Assembly: GCA_043810345.1 (NCBI GenBank)
Contig: JBDROF010000056.1
Span: 4,126-68,125 of the forward strand
Reading direction: 5' to 3'
DNA: 64,000 bases
Source of the DNA: QYOJ01 sp043810345
Lineage (GTDB): Bacteria > Bacteroidota > Bacteroidia > Bacteroidales > FEN-979
This document shows positions 53,874-62,878 of this stretch, one piece after another. How positions within the stretch are numbered: position 1 is the first letter of the stretch; every line of letters begins with the position of its first letter. Both the position numbers and the translations under genes were made by a program. A model generated the notes under the pieces. It was given only the letters and a program-made list of their open reading frames with translations, did not search any database and was not told the DNA's origin.

Positions 53874-56195
53874 ATGACGAAAAACCTTGTGATTGTTGAG
53901 TCTCCGGCCAAAGCCAAAACGATAGAAAGGTTTTTGGGAAAGGAGTATCAGGTGAAATCCTGTTTCGGTCATATCATGGATCTGGCGAAGAAGGATCTGG
54001 GTGTAGATATTGGTCAGGGATTTATCCCTAAATACGTCATTTCACCGGATAAGAAAAAGGTGGTAAATGAGTTGAAAAAGCTGGCCGGTGATGCTGATCT
54101 GGTCTGGCTGGCCTCTGATGAAGACCGTGAAGGGGAGGCGATTGCCGCGCACCTGATGGATGCGTTGAATATCAACGAATCCAAAACCCGCAGGATCGTC
54201 TTCCATGAGATCACCAAACCTGCCATCCTGGAAGCCATTGAGCACCCCAGAGGCATTGACCGCGACCTGGTCAATGCCCAGCAGGCCCGCCGCGTACTTG
54301 ACCGTTTGGTTGGTTTTGAGCTTTCACCTTTGCTCTGGAAAAAAATTAAACCAGCCCTTTCAGCCGGCCGTGTTCAATCGGTTGCTGTGAGACTTATCGT
54401 AGAAAGGGAAGAAGAGATCAAAAATTTCAAGGTAGCCTCTTCCTACCGGATTGTTGGCGATTTCATTGTCCGCAATGGAGATAAACTGGTACCACTCCAG
54501 GCCGAACTGACCAAACGGTTCAGCACCCGAGAGGAAGCAGAAGCCTTTCTGGGGAGATGCAAAGACGCTGCATTTGTGGTAGAAGATATTGAAACCAAAC
54601 CAGCGAAAAAATCACCAGCCCCTCCATTTACCACCTCAACACTTCAACAGGAGGCTTCACGAAAGCTTGGATTTCCGGTAACCAACACCATGCGGGTGGC
54701 TCAGGATCTCTATGAATCGGGTAAGATCACTTACATGCGTACCGACTCGCTGAATCTTTCCAACCTCGCAATCGGGATGGCGAAACAGGAGATCACCGAA
54801 TCATTTGGTGCCGGGTATGTAAAGACCCGAAAGTTTACCACACGTACGAAAGGAGCACAGGAAGCACACGAAGCCATCAGGCCTACCTACATGAATGCCA
54901 GAACCATTGAAGGAGACAAATCTCACAAGCGGTTGTATGACCTCATCTGGAAAAGAACCATTGCTTCCCAGATGGCAGACGCGATCCTGGAGAAAACCAC
55001 GGTGACCATCGGGATCTCCACTGCCAAAGAGAAATTCCTGGCTAAAGGAGAGATCATCAAGTTTGACGGATTTCTGAAACTCTATATGGAATCGACCGAT
55101 GAAGAGCAGAACAATGGAGAAGAAGGGATCCTTCCCTCTCTGAATAAAGGGGATGTGTTGGCGATGAACCAGATCCAGGCTCAGCAGAAATTCACGCAAC
55201 AACTACCCAGGTATACGGAAGCGATGCTGGTCAAGAAAATGGAGGAGCTCGGAATCGGCAGGCCTTCTACCTATGCTCCTACCATTTCTACTATCCAGCG
55301 AAGGGAATACGTAGTCAAGGAGGATCGCCCGGGAGTAACCAGGACTTTTCAGGTACTCACCCTGAAGGATGGAAAGATAACCCCAGAGGAGAAGAGCGAG
55401 AAAATAGGATCGGAGAAGGCGAAGTTGTTCCCTACAGATGTGGGAACCCTGGTTAATATGTTTTTATTGGAGCATTTCGAAGACATTATGGATTACAATT
55501 TCACAGCTTCAGTTGAAGAGGAGTTCGATGAGATTGCCGAAGGGAAACTGGTCTGGAATGCCATGATCAAAGATTTCTATGGCCCATTTCACAACCGGAT
55601 TGAACAGACACTTGAAGGAACCAGGAAAGTCAGCGGAGAGAAACTGCTTGGAACAGATCCCAACACCGGGTTGAACGTCTACGTAAAGATCGGCAGATAT
55701 GGTCCGATGGTCCAGATGGGGGAGGCAGATATGGAAAACAAGCCGAGGTTCGCATCCCTGAAGAAAGGACAAAGCATGGAGTCCATCACCCTGGAGGAGG
55801 CGCTGGAACTGTTTAAACTTCCCCGGACACTGGGTGTAGTGGACAATGCCGATGTGGTTGTAGGCACAGGAAGGTTTGGACCCTATATCAGACATAAATC
55901 CCAGTTTTTCTCTCTGATGAAGACAGATGATCCCCTTATTGTTACTTTAGAACGGGCATCCGAGATCATGGAAGAGAGGAAAAAACTAGATCAGGAGAAG
56001 ACAGTAACAGAGTTCAGCGAAGATCCGGATCTGAAGATCCTGAGAGGGAAATATGGACCCTATATATCTTTCAACAGGCTGAATTACAAGATTCCAAAAG
56101 AGAAGGTAGCGGAGGAATTGACCCTTGAGGAGTGCCGGAAAATCATTACCGGTTCTAAACCAACCAAGTCCAGCAAATCACGCAAGTCAAAATAG
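53874..56195 (+). CDS. topA: DNA topoisomerase I
   Basis: 773 residues from ATG 53874 (MTKNLVIVESPAKAKTIERFLG); the earlier in-frame TTG at 53838 overlaps the promoter. A TOPRIM domain (ASDEDREGEAIAAHL) is followed by the active-site Tyr in ITYMRTDSLNLS. A C-terminal region of FGPY-type repeats (IGRYGPMVQMG, TGRFGPYIRHK, RGKYGPYISFN) replaces Cys zinc fingers, and a Lys/Ser-rich tail ends it. It relaxes negative supercoils. Confidence 0.96.
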   Translation: MTKNLVIVESPAKAKTIERFLGKEYQVKSCFGHIMDLAKKDLGVDIGQGFIPKYVISPDKKKVVNELKKLAGDADLVWLASDEDREGEAIAAHLMDALNINESKTRRIVFHEITKPAILEAIEHPRGIDRDLVNAQQARRVLDRLVGFELSPLLWKKIKPALSAGRVQSVAVRLIVEREEEIKNFKVASSYRIVGDFIVRNGDKLVPLQAELTKRFSTREEAEAFLGRCKDAAFVVEDIETKPAKKSPAPPFTTSTLQQEASRKLGFPVTNTMRVAQDLYESGKITYMRTDSLNLSNLAIGMAKQEITESFGAGYVKTRKFTTRTKGAQEAHEAIRPTYMNARTIEGDKSHKRLYDLIWKRTIASQMADAILEKTTVTIGISTAKEKFLAKGEIIKFDGFLKLYMESTDEEQNNGEEGILPSLNKGDVLAMNQIQAQQKFTQQLPRYTEAMLVKKMEELGIGRPSTYAPTISTIQRREYVVKEDRPGVTRTFQVLTLKDGKITPEEKSEKIGSEKAKLFPTDVGTLVNMFLLEHFEDIMDYNFTASVEEEFDEIAEGKLVWNAMIKDFYGPFHNRIEQTLEGTRKVSGEKLLGTDPNTGLNVYVKIGRYGPMVQMGEADMENKPRFASLKKGQSMESITLEEALELFKLPRTLGVVDNADVVVGTGRFGPYIRHKSQFFSLMKTDDPLIVTLERASEIMEERKKLDQEKTVTEFSEDPDLKILRGKYGPYISFNRLNYKIPKEKVAEELTLEECRKIITGSKPTKSSKSRKSK

Positions 56196-56216
56196 AGACA
56201 CATATTTTATTGACCT

Positions 56217-57386
56217 ATGGAAGAGTTTTTTGACCCTATTGACCTGAACGAAATTCTTCCCATGGAAGAAGAGGGCCATAGCCGAATCGGTGACATAATC
56301 CGGTTGTTTTCTGAAGCCGGAGCTTTTCCTGAATTTGAACAGGCAGACCTGGCCATCATTGGCGTTCCCGAAGATCGCAATGCAGTGAATAATGAGGGTT
56401 GTGCCCAGGGCCCCGATTTCATCAGGAAATACCTGTACAAACTTTTCCCCGGGTCCTTCAATCCCCGGATCATTGACCTTGGAAACCTGAAAAGGGGAAA
56501 TACGCAAAAGGACACCTATTTCGCCCTTTCCGGTTCAGTAACGGAACTGCTGAATGACAATATCATCCCGGTCATTCTGGGAGGGAGTCAGGATTTAACC
56601 TATTCCAACTACCAGGCATACAAGAACCTCGGACAAATCATAAACATTGTAAGTATCGACAACATGTTTGATCTGGGAAAGTCAGAAGGTGAAATGAATT
56701 CGCAATCCTGGTTAAGCAGTATCATCCTCCATCAGCCCAACTACCTTTTCAACTATGCCAATATTGGGTACCAAACCTACTTTATCGACCAGGACGCGCT
56801 GAAACTGATGAACAACCTGTTTTTTGATACATATAGGCTGGGCATTGTGAGGGCGGATATGGAAGAGGTGGAACCCATCGTAAGAAATGCGGATGTGTTG
56901 AGTTTTGATATCTCTTCGGTCAGGTCCTCCGATGCACCAGGTAATCACAATACTACCCCAAATGGTTTTTACGGGGAAGAGGCCTGTCAGATCATCAGGT
57001 ATGCCGGATTAAGTGATAAGCTGACCTCCATCGGATTTTACGAATACAATCCGAAGTTTGACCATGATGGACAAACAGCGCATCTCATTGCCCAGATGGT
57101 CTGGTATTTCATGGAAGGATTTTACAGTCGCCCTCATGATTTTCCATTCCGGAATGATGAGGATTACCTGAAGTACCACGTGACAATCAGCGACCATCAA
57201 CAGGATATCACATTTTACAAAAGCAAGAAGACCGACCGCTGGTGGATGGAGATCCCTTTGCCGGCTGAACAGCGGGCCAAATACGAACGGCACTACCTGG
57301 TGCCCTGTTCATACAAAGATTATCAGCAGGCTACGCGAGAGGAGATTCCGGACCGCTGGTGGATGGTATACCAGAAGCTGATGTAG
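56217..57386 (+). CDS. Ureohydrolase (arginase/formimidoylglutamase)-fold protein with degenerate metal site
   Basis: 389 residues. The fold is recognisable from DLAIIGVPEDRNAVNNEGCAQGPDFIRKYL, then VILGGSQDLTYSNYQA. The metal ligands of true ureohydrolases are mostly absent: GGDHS is GGSQD (122-126), the DAHxD segment reads SIDNMFD (146-152), and SFDxDxxDP reads SFDISSVRSSDAP. It should not bind the binuclear Mn centre normally, so catalysis is doubtful. It lies 21 bases after topA and may be co-transcribed. A binding or structural role is possible. Confidence 0.8.
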   Translation: MEEFFDPIDLNEILPMEEEGHSRIGDIIRLFSEAGAFPEFEQADLAIIGVPEDRNAVNNEGCAQGPDFIRKYLYKLFPGSFNPRIIDLGNLKRGNTQKDTYFALSGSVTELLNDNIIPVILGGSQDLTYSNYQAYKNLGQIINIVSIDNMFDLGKSEGEMNSQSWLSSIILHQPNYLFNYANIGYQTYFIDQDALKLMNNLFFDTYRLGIVRADMEEVEPIVRNADVLSFDISSVRSSDAPGNHNTTPNGFYGEEACQIIRYAGLSDKLTSIGFYEYNPKFDHDGQTAHLIAQMVWYFMEGFYSRPHDFPFRNDEDYLKYHVTISDHQQDITFYKSKKTDRWWMEIPLPAEQRAKYERHYLVPCSYKDYQQATREEIPDRWWMVYQKLM

Positions 57387-57390
57387 ATTT

Positions 57391-57428
57391 CCCCTCCCCA
57401 AATTGGGGAGGGGGCTAAGGGGAGGGGT
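57391..57428. terminator. GC-rich hairpin element between convergent genes
   Basis: CCCCTCCCCAA pairs with TTGGGGAGGGG in an 11-bp stem (57391-57401 with 57403-57413), then a further GGGGAGGGG copy. Its complement opens TGACCCCTCCCC like the element at 10420. It may stop transcription from both sides. The ruvC stop (57415-57417) lies inside it, so the last RuvC residues (DPSP) are encoded by the element. Confidence 0.65.
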
Positions 57429-57999
57429 CAACCCGATCCGGATTCGCTGACAAATAGCTTTTCCACCCTGTAAATTTCTTTTCCGACCCTGGTTTTCCCT
57501 TTTGAAAGTGATGGCAAACAGCCACGGCGAGGCCATCGGTGGCATCCAGATGTTCGGGAGCCTCTTTCAGGGATAAGAGATGAAGTAGCATGGAGGCTAC
57601 CTGCTCTTTGGAGGCACTTCCTTTGCCGGTGATCGACTGCTTGATCTTTCGTGGAGAATATTCGAAAATGGGAATGGAGCGGGATAGTGCGGCGGCCATG
57701 GTTACCCCCTGAGCCCGGCCGAGCTTTAGCATCGACTGAACATTTTTACCGAAAAACGGTGCTTCAATAGCCAGCTCATCAGGGTTAAACTCATTGATCA
57801 GGGCTAACGACTTTTCAAAAATAAGCTTCAGCTTGAGCGGATGATCATCGGTTTTCACTAATTTTAAAACCCCAAGTGCAACCAGTTTCATGCGGTTCCC
57901 GTAAACGGAAATGATGCCAAATCCCATGATGTTGGTTCCGGGATCAATGCCCAATATGATGCGTTCGCCAGTCAATGAAAAGAATGAATAACAAAGCAA
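57415..57999 (-). CDS. ruvC: Holliday junction resolvase RuvC
   Basis: RNase-H fold with catalytic acids visible: ILGIDPGTNIMGFG (first Asp), LAIEAPFFGKNVQSMLKLGRAQGV (Glu) and DATDGLAVAVCHH (Asp pair). It cuts four-way junctions with RuvAB. The start is uncertain: TTG 57999 gives 194 residues and TTG 57975 gives 186 (LTGERIILGIDPG). The latter would touch the divergent flippase start base for base. Confidence 0.93.
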   Translation of the reverse strand: MLCYSFFSLTGERIILGIDPGTNIMGFGIISVYGNRMKLVALGVLKLVKTDDHPLKLKLIFEKSLALINEFNPDELAIEAPFFGKNVQSMLKLGRAQGVTMAAALSRSIPIFEYSPRKIKQSITGKGSASKEQVASMLLHLLSLKEAPEHLDATDGLAVAVCHHFQKGKPGSEKKFTGWKSYLSANPDRVDPSP

Positions 58000-59021
58000 A
58001 AATAGGTAAAACTTATAACAAAGTGATCCAGGTAGCTATCCTGGTTTTGACCTATGGATTCATCTACGATCAGGTATTTTACCGGGAAAAGTTACCTCAC
58101 CTTCTGGAGCCTCTCCATGAAAATTTCAGCAGTCAGGATTTTATCTGGCGGATGGGTTTGGTGGTTCTCCTGATGTTCATCAACTGGGCCGTTGAAGCGA
58201 TAAAGTGGAGATACCTGATGGCCAAGATCGAACGGATCGGATTCTGGAAATCTTACCAGGCGGTCATTGTTGGAGTTACGGTCAGCTCTTTCACCCCCAA
58301 TCGCATCGGGGAGTATTTCGGCCGGGTCTTTATCCTCAATACAGGAAGCAGAATTGAAGGGATCCTGGTGACCATCTTGGGTAGCATGAGCCAGCTGCTG
58401 ATCACGATCTTTACCGGGAGCCTGGCGCTTCTGGCCTTTATCCCGCTCTTCATGACCCATTACTGGAATTATAACGGGTATCTCTATTATGCCGTTGTGG
58501 CCGTGGTGATTGGTTTTAACGTGCTGATTCTGGGCTTCTACCTGAATGTCTCATTTCTCTCAACCCTCAAAGAGAAAATCCTCCGGAACGGGCTGAAAAA
58601 GATTCGGAAATTCTTCCGGGTCTTTGCCTTCTATCACAACCGGGAATTAATCACGGTGTTGCTGTACAGCTTTTTCAGGTACCTGATCTTCTCCACCCAG
58701 TTCTACCTATTGCTCAGGATTTTTGCAGTACCCATTCCATTTCTGGATGCCCTGATGCTGATCTCCCTGGTCTATTTTGTCATGGCTGTCATTCCTACGA
58801 TCGCTTTTACGGAATTAGGAATCAGGGGATCTGTGGCGCTCTATTTTTTCGGGATCTATTTTTCCGGCATGACCCAGATAACCGAACCTATCAATTTTGG
58901 CATCCTCGCAGCTTCCACACTTCTTTGGGCAATCAACCTGGGATTTCCGGCACTGGTTGGGAGCGTGTTTGTATTCAGGTTGAAGTTCTTCAGAAAACCT
59001 GCAAACAATGCCAAAGAATGA
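57975..59021 (+). CDS. Flippase-like integral membrane protein (UPF0104/LPG-synthase TM family)
   Basis: 348 residues with about eight helices. NRIGEYFGRVFIL after the third helix and LGIRGSVALYFFG near the end match the lysylphosphatidylglycerol-synthase-TM/YbhN family. It lacks the aminoacyl-transferase domain of MprF, so it is the short form. A role in lipid or lipid-linked sugar movement is inferred. It overlaps the next gene (ATGA at 59018), a glycosyltransferase, which supports envelope work. Confidence 0.8.
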   Translation: MKRMNNKAKIGKTYNKVIQVAILVLTYGFIYDQVFYREKLPHLLEPLHENFSSQDFIWRMGLVVLLMFINWAVEAIKWRYLMAKIERIGFWKSYQAVIVGVTVSSFTPNRIGEYFGRVFILNTGSRIEGILVTILGSMSQLLITIFTGSLALLAFIPLFMTHYWNYNGYLYYAVVAVVIGFNVLILGFYLNVSFLSTLKEKILRNGLKKIRKFFRVFAFYHNRELITVLLYSFFRYLIFSTQFYLLLRIFAVPIPFLDALMLISLVYFVMAVIPTIAFTELGIRGSVALYFFGIYFSGMTQITEPINFGILAASTLLWAINLGFPALVGSVFVFRLKFFRKPANNAKE

Positions 59022-60226
59022 TCTCACTGGCGATCATCGGAAGCGTGATGATCCTGCTGGCGCTTCTCTATGCTAGTATCTTGCTGGGAGCCCTTTCAGG
59101 ATTGTCACTCCCGGCAAGAGCTACATCCCGTCCTGTCATGCCAGACCCATTTGTCAGTGTCATCATTCCGGTACGAAATGAAGAAGAGAGGATCATTCCA
59201 TGCCTTGAATCGTTGATTTCACAGGATTATCTGCCTGATAAGTTCGAAGTGCTGGTTAGTAATGACTTTTCTGAAGACAGGACACTGGAAGTGGTAAAGA
59301 GTTTCATTCAGAATCATCCGCAAATGAGGTGTGTCATTGTGCAGGGAGATCCGGAAAATAGCGAAGGTGTTGGTAAAAAAAGTGCCTTGGCGAGAGCAGT
59401 CAATAAGGCTTTGGGTACACTCATCATCACAACGGATGCCGATACCGGGCACGATCCCCGGTGGATCTCATCAATGGTTCGATGTTATCGTGAAACCGGG
59501 GCGAAGATGATTCTTGGACCGGTCATGTTTTCAGACGAAAATCACCTGTTTCAAAAATTGCAAACGCTTGAATTCTTGGGAGTAATGGGGCTAACTGCCG
59601 GATTTGCAAACCTGGGGCACCCGGTGATGTGCAACGGGGCAAATCTCGGTTATGAGAAGGAGGCGTTTCGCCAAGTAGGAGGGTTCGATGGAACCGAACG
59701 GTATGCATCCGGCGATGATCAGTTTTTGCTATGGAAGATCCATCAAAAATACAGCGGGCGTTCCATACGCTACCTGGATGTCCGGCAGGCCATTGTAACT
59801 ACTCCACCACAAAGTGATGTTAAATCTTTCTTCCAGCAGCGACTTCGCTGGATTTCGAAAAGCAGGGGGTATCGCGACAGGGTGGTGCTTTTTATCGGAA
59901 TGGTCAGCTACCTTTTTCAGGCGATGATTCTTACCGGATTCTTCCTTGGATTTCTCTCTCCTCTCTACATTTACCTGGCGGTATCTTTATTGGGTTTCAA
60001 ATTCCTGGTCGATTTTCCCCTGGTATTTTCCATGGCCCGCTTTTTCAGGAAACAACACCTCTGGCCCTGGTATATCCTTGCACAATTATTTCAGGTAATC
60101 TATGTAACCATAGTCGGTCCAATGGCCTTTCTGATTCCGGTAAGGTGGAAAGGCCGGAGGGTGTCGCCCGTTAACTGCCGGAGTGTAATAAAGACGCTGC
60201 CATCAGGAGGTCAGAGGGATAGGTGA
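59018..60226 (+). CDS. Membrane-anchored family 2 glycosyltransferase
   Basis: 402 residues from ATG 59018, overlapping the upstream stop. An N-terminal helix precedes the GT-A domain: VSVIIPVRNEEERI, the DAD metal motif in ITTDADTGHDPRW, YASGDDQFLLWKI, and QQRLRWISKS (Q/RxxRW). The presence of (Q/R)xxRW suggests a processive or lipid-linked transferase. Two to three helices end the protein. The gene overlaps the convergent ispD by 56 bases. Confidence 0.87.
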   Translation: MISLAIIGSVMILLALLYASILLGALSGLSLPARATSRPVMPDPFVSVIIPVRNEEERIIPCLESLISQDYLPDKFEVLVSNDFSEDRTLEVVKSFIQNHPQMRCVIVQGDPENSEGVGKKSALARAVNKALGTLIITTDADTGHDPRWISSMVRCYRETGAKMILGPVMFSDENHLFQKLQTLEFLGVMGLTAGFANLGHPVMCNGANLGYEKEAFRQVGGFDGTERYASGDDQFLLWKIHQKYSGRSIRYLDVRQAIVTTPPQSDVKSFFQQRLRWISKSRGYRDRVVLFIGMVSYLFQAMILTGFFLGFLSPLYIYLAVSLLGFKFLVDFPLVFSMARFFRKQHLWPWYILAQLFQVIYVTIVGPMAFLIPVRWKGRRVSPVNCRSVIKTLPSGGQRDR

Positions 60227-60842
60227 TTTTAAGATTGGCAGGGTCTCCTTCCACCAGATGAATCGGTTTCCCGAGGGATTCAAGCACAGTGGCATCGTCG
60301 GTAAAACCTGGCTGGTAGGATTGCAGGTAGGCTTGCTTGATCATGAAAGTATGGAAAACCTGAGGCGTTTGAACAAGCCAGAAAAGGGAGCGGTCCACCG
60401 GTTTATTTGAGGATCCTTCTACCTGCCGGATAGATTCATTAACAGGCACAACCGGAATGGCATTCCCCTCTTTTTCGGCTGTCAAAAAAAGTCGGTTTAT
60501 CAATGATTGAGAAAGAAGCGGCCGGACGCCATCATGGATAGCTACAAGTCCCTTACTGTCAAGGCGTTGTAAGCAATTACTGACAGAATGAAAACGGGTT
60601 TCACCTCCAGGAACCAGGTCATATGGGATACTCCATCCATGTTCTTGTTGTAATTCCTTCCACCTGTCAAACAAATACTCCGGTAATGCAAGGAGTAGCT
60701 TCATCGATTCATCGAAACGAATGAAGGCGAAAAGTGAATGCATCACAACCGGGATCCCTTTCAACAGAAGAAACTGTTTCGGAGTAAGGGAGTTCATGCG
60801 GGTACCTGTCCCGCCAGCAACGATGATGGCTGCCTTCATCAA
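60171..60842 (-). CDS. ispD: 2-C-methyl-D-erythritol 4-phosphate cytidylyltransferase
   Basis: 223 residues. AAIIVAGGTGTRM is the CTP-binding loop, with KQFLLLKG and AIHDGVRPLLS (metal Asp). It makes CDP-methylerythritol from MEP and CTP in the MEP isoprenoid pathway. It overlaps the queA stop by 4 bases (ATGA). Confidence 0.94.
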   Translation of the reverse strand: MMKAAIIVAGGTGTRMNSLTPKQFLLLKGIPVVMHSLFAFIRFDESMKLLLALPEYLFDRWKELQQEHGWSIPYDLVPGGETRFHSVSNCLQRLDSKGLVAIHDGVRPLLSQSLINRLFLTAEKEGNAIPVVPVNESIRQVEGSSNKPVDRSLFWLVQTPQVFHTFMIKQAYLQSYQPGFTDDATVLESLGKPIHLVEGDPANLKITYPSDLLMAASLLHSGS

Positions 60843-61888
60843 AGGACCAACATCGGATTGCCGTAAGTAAAGAACTTGTATTTCTTCTTGATAGCTTCCT
60901 GATAAGCTTCCATCAGGAAATCGTAACCTGCAAAAGCTGCTACCAGCATCATCATCGGGGACTGGGGCAAATGAAAGTTGCTCACCAAGGCGTTGGCGAT
61001 GCTGAATTCATAAGGGGGAAAGATGAACTTGTTGGTCCATCCACGATAAGGCTTCAACATGTTGGAAATAGCTACCGACGATTCCACCGCTTTCATGGTG
61101 GTTGTTCCGATTGCTACCACTTTCTTTTTCTTTGCCTTAGCCCGGTTGACAATTTCTGCGGTCTCTGGTTCTATGATGATCTCCTCACTGTCCATCTTGT
61201 GTTTGGACAAATCCTCCACATCGATGGAGCGGAAATTACCAAGGCCGACGTGGAGGGTGACCTCGGCGAAGTTGACCCCCTGCAGTTCCAATCGTTTCAT
61301 GATCTCGCGGCTGAAATGCAATCCCGCAGTGGGAGCTGCAACCGCCCCTTCATGTTTGGCATAGATGGTCTGGTATCGAACCTCATCCTCTTCTGTCACA
61401 GGGCGGTTATGTATCTTAGGTAACGGAGTCTGACCTAACCGCCGGATGGTCCGTTTGAACTCGTCATAGGATCCATCAAAGAGAAATCTGATGGTTCGAC
61501 CCCGTGAAGTAGTGTTATCAATCACTTCCGCAACCAGCGAGTCATCTTCCCCAAAGTATAACTTGTTGCCGATCCGGATCTTCCTGGCCGGATCGACCAA
61601 TACATCCCAGAGCCGGGATTCACGGTTCAATTCCCGAAGCAGGAATACTTCAATTTTGGCGCCCGTTTTCTCTTTCTCTCCATATAGCCGGGCAGGAAAA
61701 ACCTTGGTATTGTTCAGGATGAAAACATCCCCATCTCCAAAATACGTTAAGATGTCTCTGAAATTCTTATGTTCAATGGTTCTGCTCTTTCTGTTTAAAA
61801 CCATCATGGGGACATCATCCCTCTGCTTTGGGGGGTCGTTGGCAATCAGTTCCTGAGGCAGATGAAAGCGAAAATGTGAAAGCTTCAT
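60839..61888 (-). CDS. queA: S-adenosylmethionine:tRNA ribosyltransferase-isomerase
   Basis: 349 residues. FHLPQELIANDPPKQRDDVPMMVL and FILNNTKVFPARLYG open the protein, then GAVAAPTAGLHFS and VAIGTTTMKAVESS. It adds the epoxycyclopentane ring to preQ1 in queuosine synthesis. It is coupled with ispD by overlap. Confidence 0.95.
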   Translation of the reverse strand: MKLSHFRFHLPQELIANDPPKQRDDVPMMVLNRKSRTIEHKNFRDILTYFGDGDVFILNNTKVFPARLYGEKEKTGAKIEVFLLRELNRESRLWDVLVDPARKIRIGNKLYFGEDDSLVAEVIDNTTSRGRTIRFLFDGSYDEFKRTIRRLGQTPLPKIHNRPVTEEDEVRYQTIYAKHEGAVAAPTAGLHFSREIMKRLELQGVNFAEVTLHVGLGNFRSIDVEDLSKHKMDSEEIIIEPETAEIVNRAKAKKKKVVAIGTTTMKAVESSVAISNMLKPYRGWTNKFIFPPYEFSIANALVSNFHLPQSPMMMLVAAFAGYDFLMEAYQEAIKKKYKFFTYGNPMLVL

Positions 61889-61916
61889 AATGGATTTAGC
61901 CTGTGATTGGGGGCTG

Positions 61917-61924
61917 CAAAGTTA
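61917..61924 (-). promoter_or_regulatory. -7 promoter element for queA-ispD
   Basis: The minus strand reads TAACTTTG, 28 bases upstream of ATG 61888. Confidence 0.5.
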
Positions 61925-61975
61925 ATCCAATTTTAGCTGAAAGTCAAGTTCTTTTTATGCAGAAAGACCTTCAGG

Positions 61976-62644
61976 TTAACCCTCCCGAAGAAATTGCATT
62001 TCTGGGGTGAAAAGGTCGGTAATCGATTCTCCTTCCCGGAGATGATAGGTCTGCAATCCTGCTTTCCGTGCTCCTTCCACATGCTGCATGGAGTCGTCGA
62101 TAAAAAGGGTTTCCTTCCGGTTCAGGCCGGCATCTGAGATTACGAAATCAAATACCTCCCGGAAGGGTTTCCGGAGCCCGATCTGATGGGAGAAGTAGGC
62201 TTTCTCGAAGAGATCCTTAAAACCAGATACTCCATAAACCTCCTGCAACTCTTTCAGGTATTTATTGAAGTGTATCTCGTTGGTATTGCTGAGGAGGAAC
62301 AAACGGTAATGGTGAACGAGGTTTCTCAGCAACGAAATCCGGGATGCTGGGATATCCTGGAGAAGCGCATTCCAGGCAGCATCAATCTCTTGTTCCGTAA
62401 CCTGGCGATCAAAATAGTTCGCCAGCGTATCCCTGAACTGTTTTGGGCTGATCTTACCGGTTTCAAAACTACCAAAGAAGTTATCCCTTTCGGTGACGGA
62501 ATACTCTTTGTCAAACTGTTTGATCCCGAGTGCAACGAACGCTTTTTCCATCCTGGAGATATCGATGTTGCAGATCACACCGCCAAAGTCGAAAATGATG
62601 TTCCTAATCGGGATCTCTAACATGCTGGCGGGTTTTAATTGCAA
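61976..62644 (-). CDS. HAD-superfamily hydrolase (YihX-like, IA subfamily)
   Basis: 222 residues. The motif I is FDFGGVICNID, with nucleophile Asp and the second acidic place replaced by Gly, as usual in this subfamily. LFLLSNTNEIHF (motif II) and KPFREVFDFVISDAGL, LFIDDSMQHVEGARKAGLQT (motifs III/IV) follow. It probably removes phosphate from a sugar phosphate or flavin mononucleotide; the substrate is unknown. Confidence 0.87.
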   Translation of the reverse strand: MQLKPASMLEIPIRNIIFDFGGVICNIDISRMEKAFVALGIKQFDKEYSVTERDNFFGSFETGKISPKQFRDTLANYFDRQVTEQEIDAAWNALLQDIPASRISLLRNLVHHYRLFLLSNTNEIHFNKYLKELQEVYGVSGFKDLFEKAYFSHQIGLRKPFREVFDFVISDAGLNRKETLFIDDSMQHVEGARKAGLQTYHLREGESITDLFTPEMQFLREG

Positions 62645-62691
62645 AGGTGGGAATTTTAGGGGAAGATATCACGGGGAAAAGAGGATTGTTG

Positions 62692-62699
62692 TATCTTTG
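62692..62699 (+). promoter_or_regulatory. -7 promoter element for the tRNA
   Basis: TATCTTTG matches TAnnTTTG, 28 bases before the tRNA. It is followed by the ATTCGTCATTCGTCATT word repeat (62704-62720). Confidence 0.55.
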
Positions 62700-62703
62700 C
62701 CTT

Positions 62704-62720
62704 AATTCGTCATTCGTCAT
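62704..62720. repeat. ATTCGTC word repeat
   Basis: ATTCGTC-ATTCGTC-ATT, two copies of a 7-base unit, lies between the tRNA promoter and the tRNA itself, thus in the transcribed leader. Confidence 0.7.
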
Positions 62721-62727
62721 TGGAAAA

Positions 62728-62801
62728 GGGCCCATAGCTCAGTTGGTCAGAGCAGTAGACTCATAATCTATTGGTCCCAGGTTCAAGTCCTGGTGGGCCC
62801 A
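62728..62801 (+). tRNA. tRNA with anticodon CAT (Met elongator, or Ile2 read by lysidine)
   Basis: A complete cloverleaf: acceptor GGGCCCA (62728-62734) with TGGGCCC (62794-62800), D-arm AGCTC...GAGC, anticodon loop CTCATAA with CAT at 62762-62764, variable GGTC, T-arm CCAGG-TTCAAGT-CCTGG, discriminator A. CCA is not encoded. The anticodon-arm context resembles E. coli Ile2 as well as Met, so the amino acid is undecided. Confidence 0.93.
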
Positions 62802-62878
62802 CAATAAATCACACTTCTCCCTCATATCCGAACAACCCCTTCTCCTTTTTATTAAATGATAACAGGCATAGATCAGAT

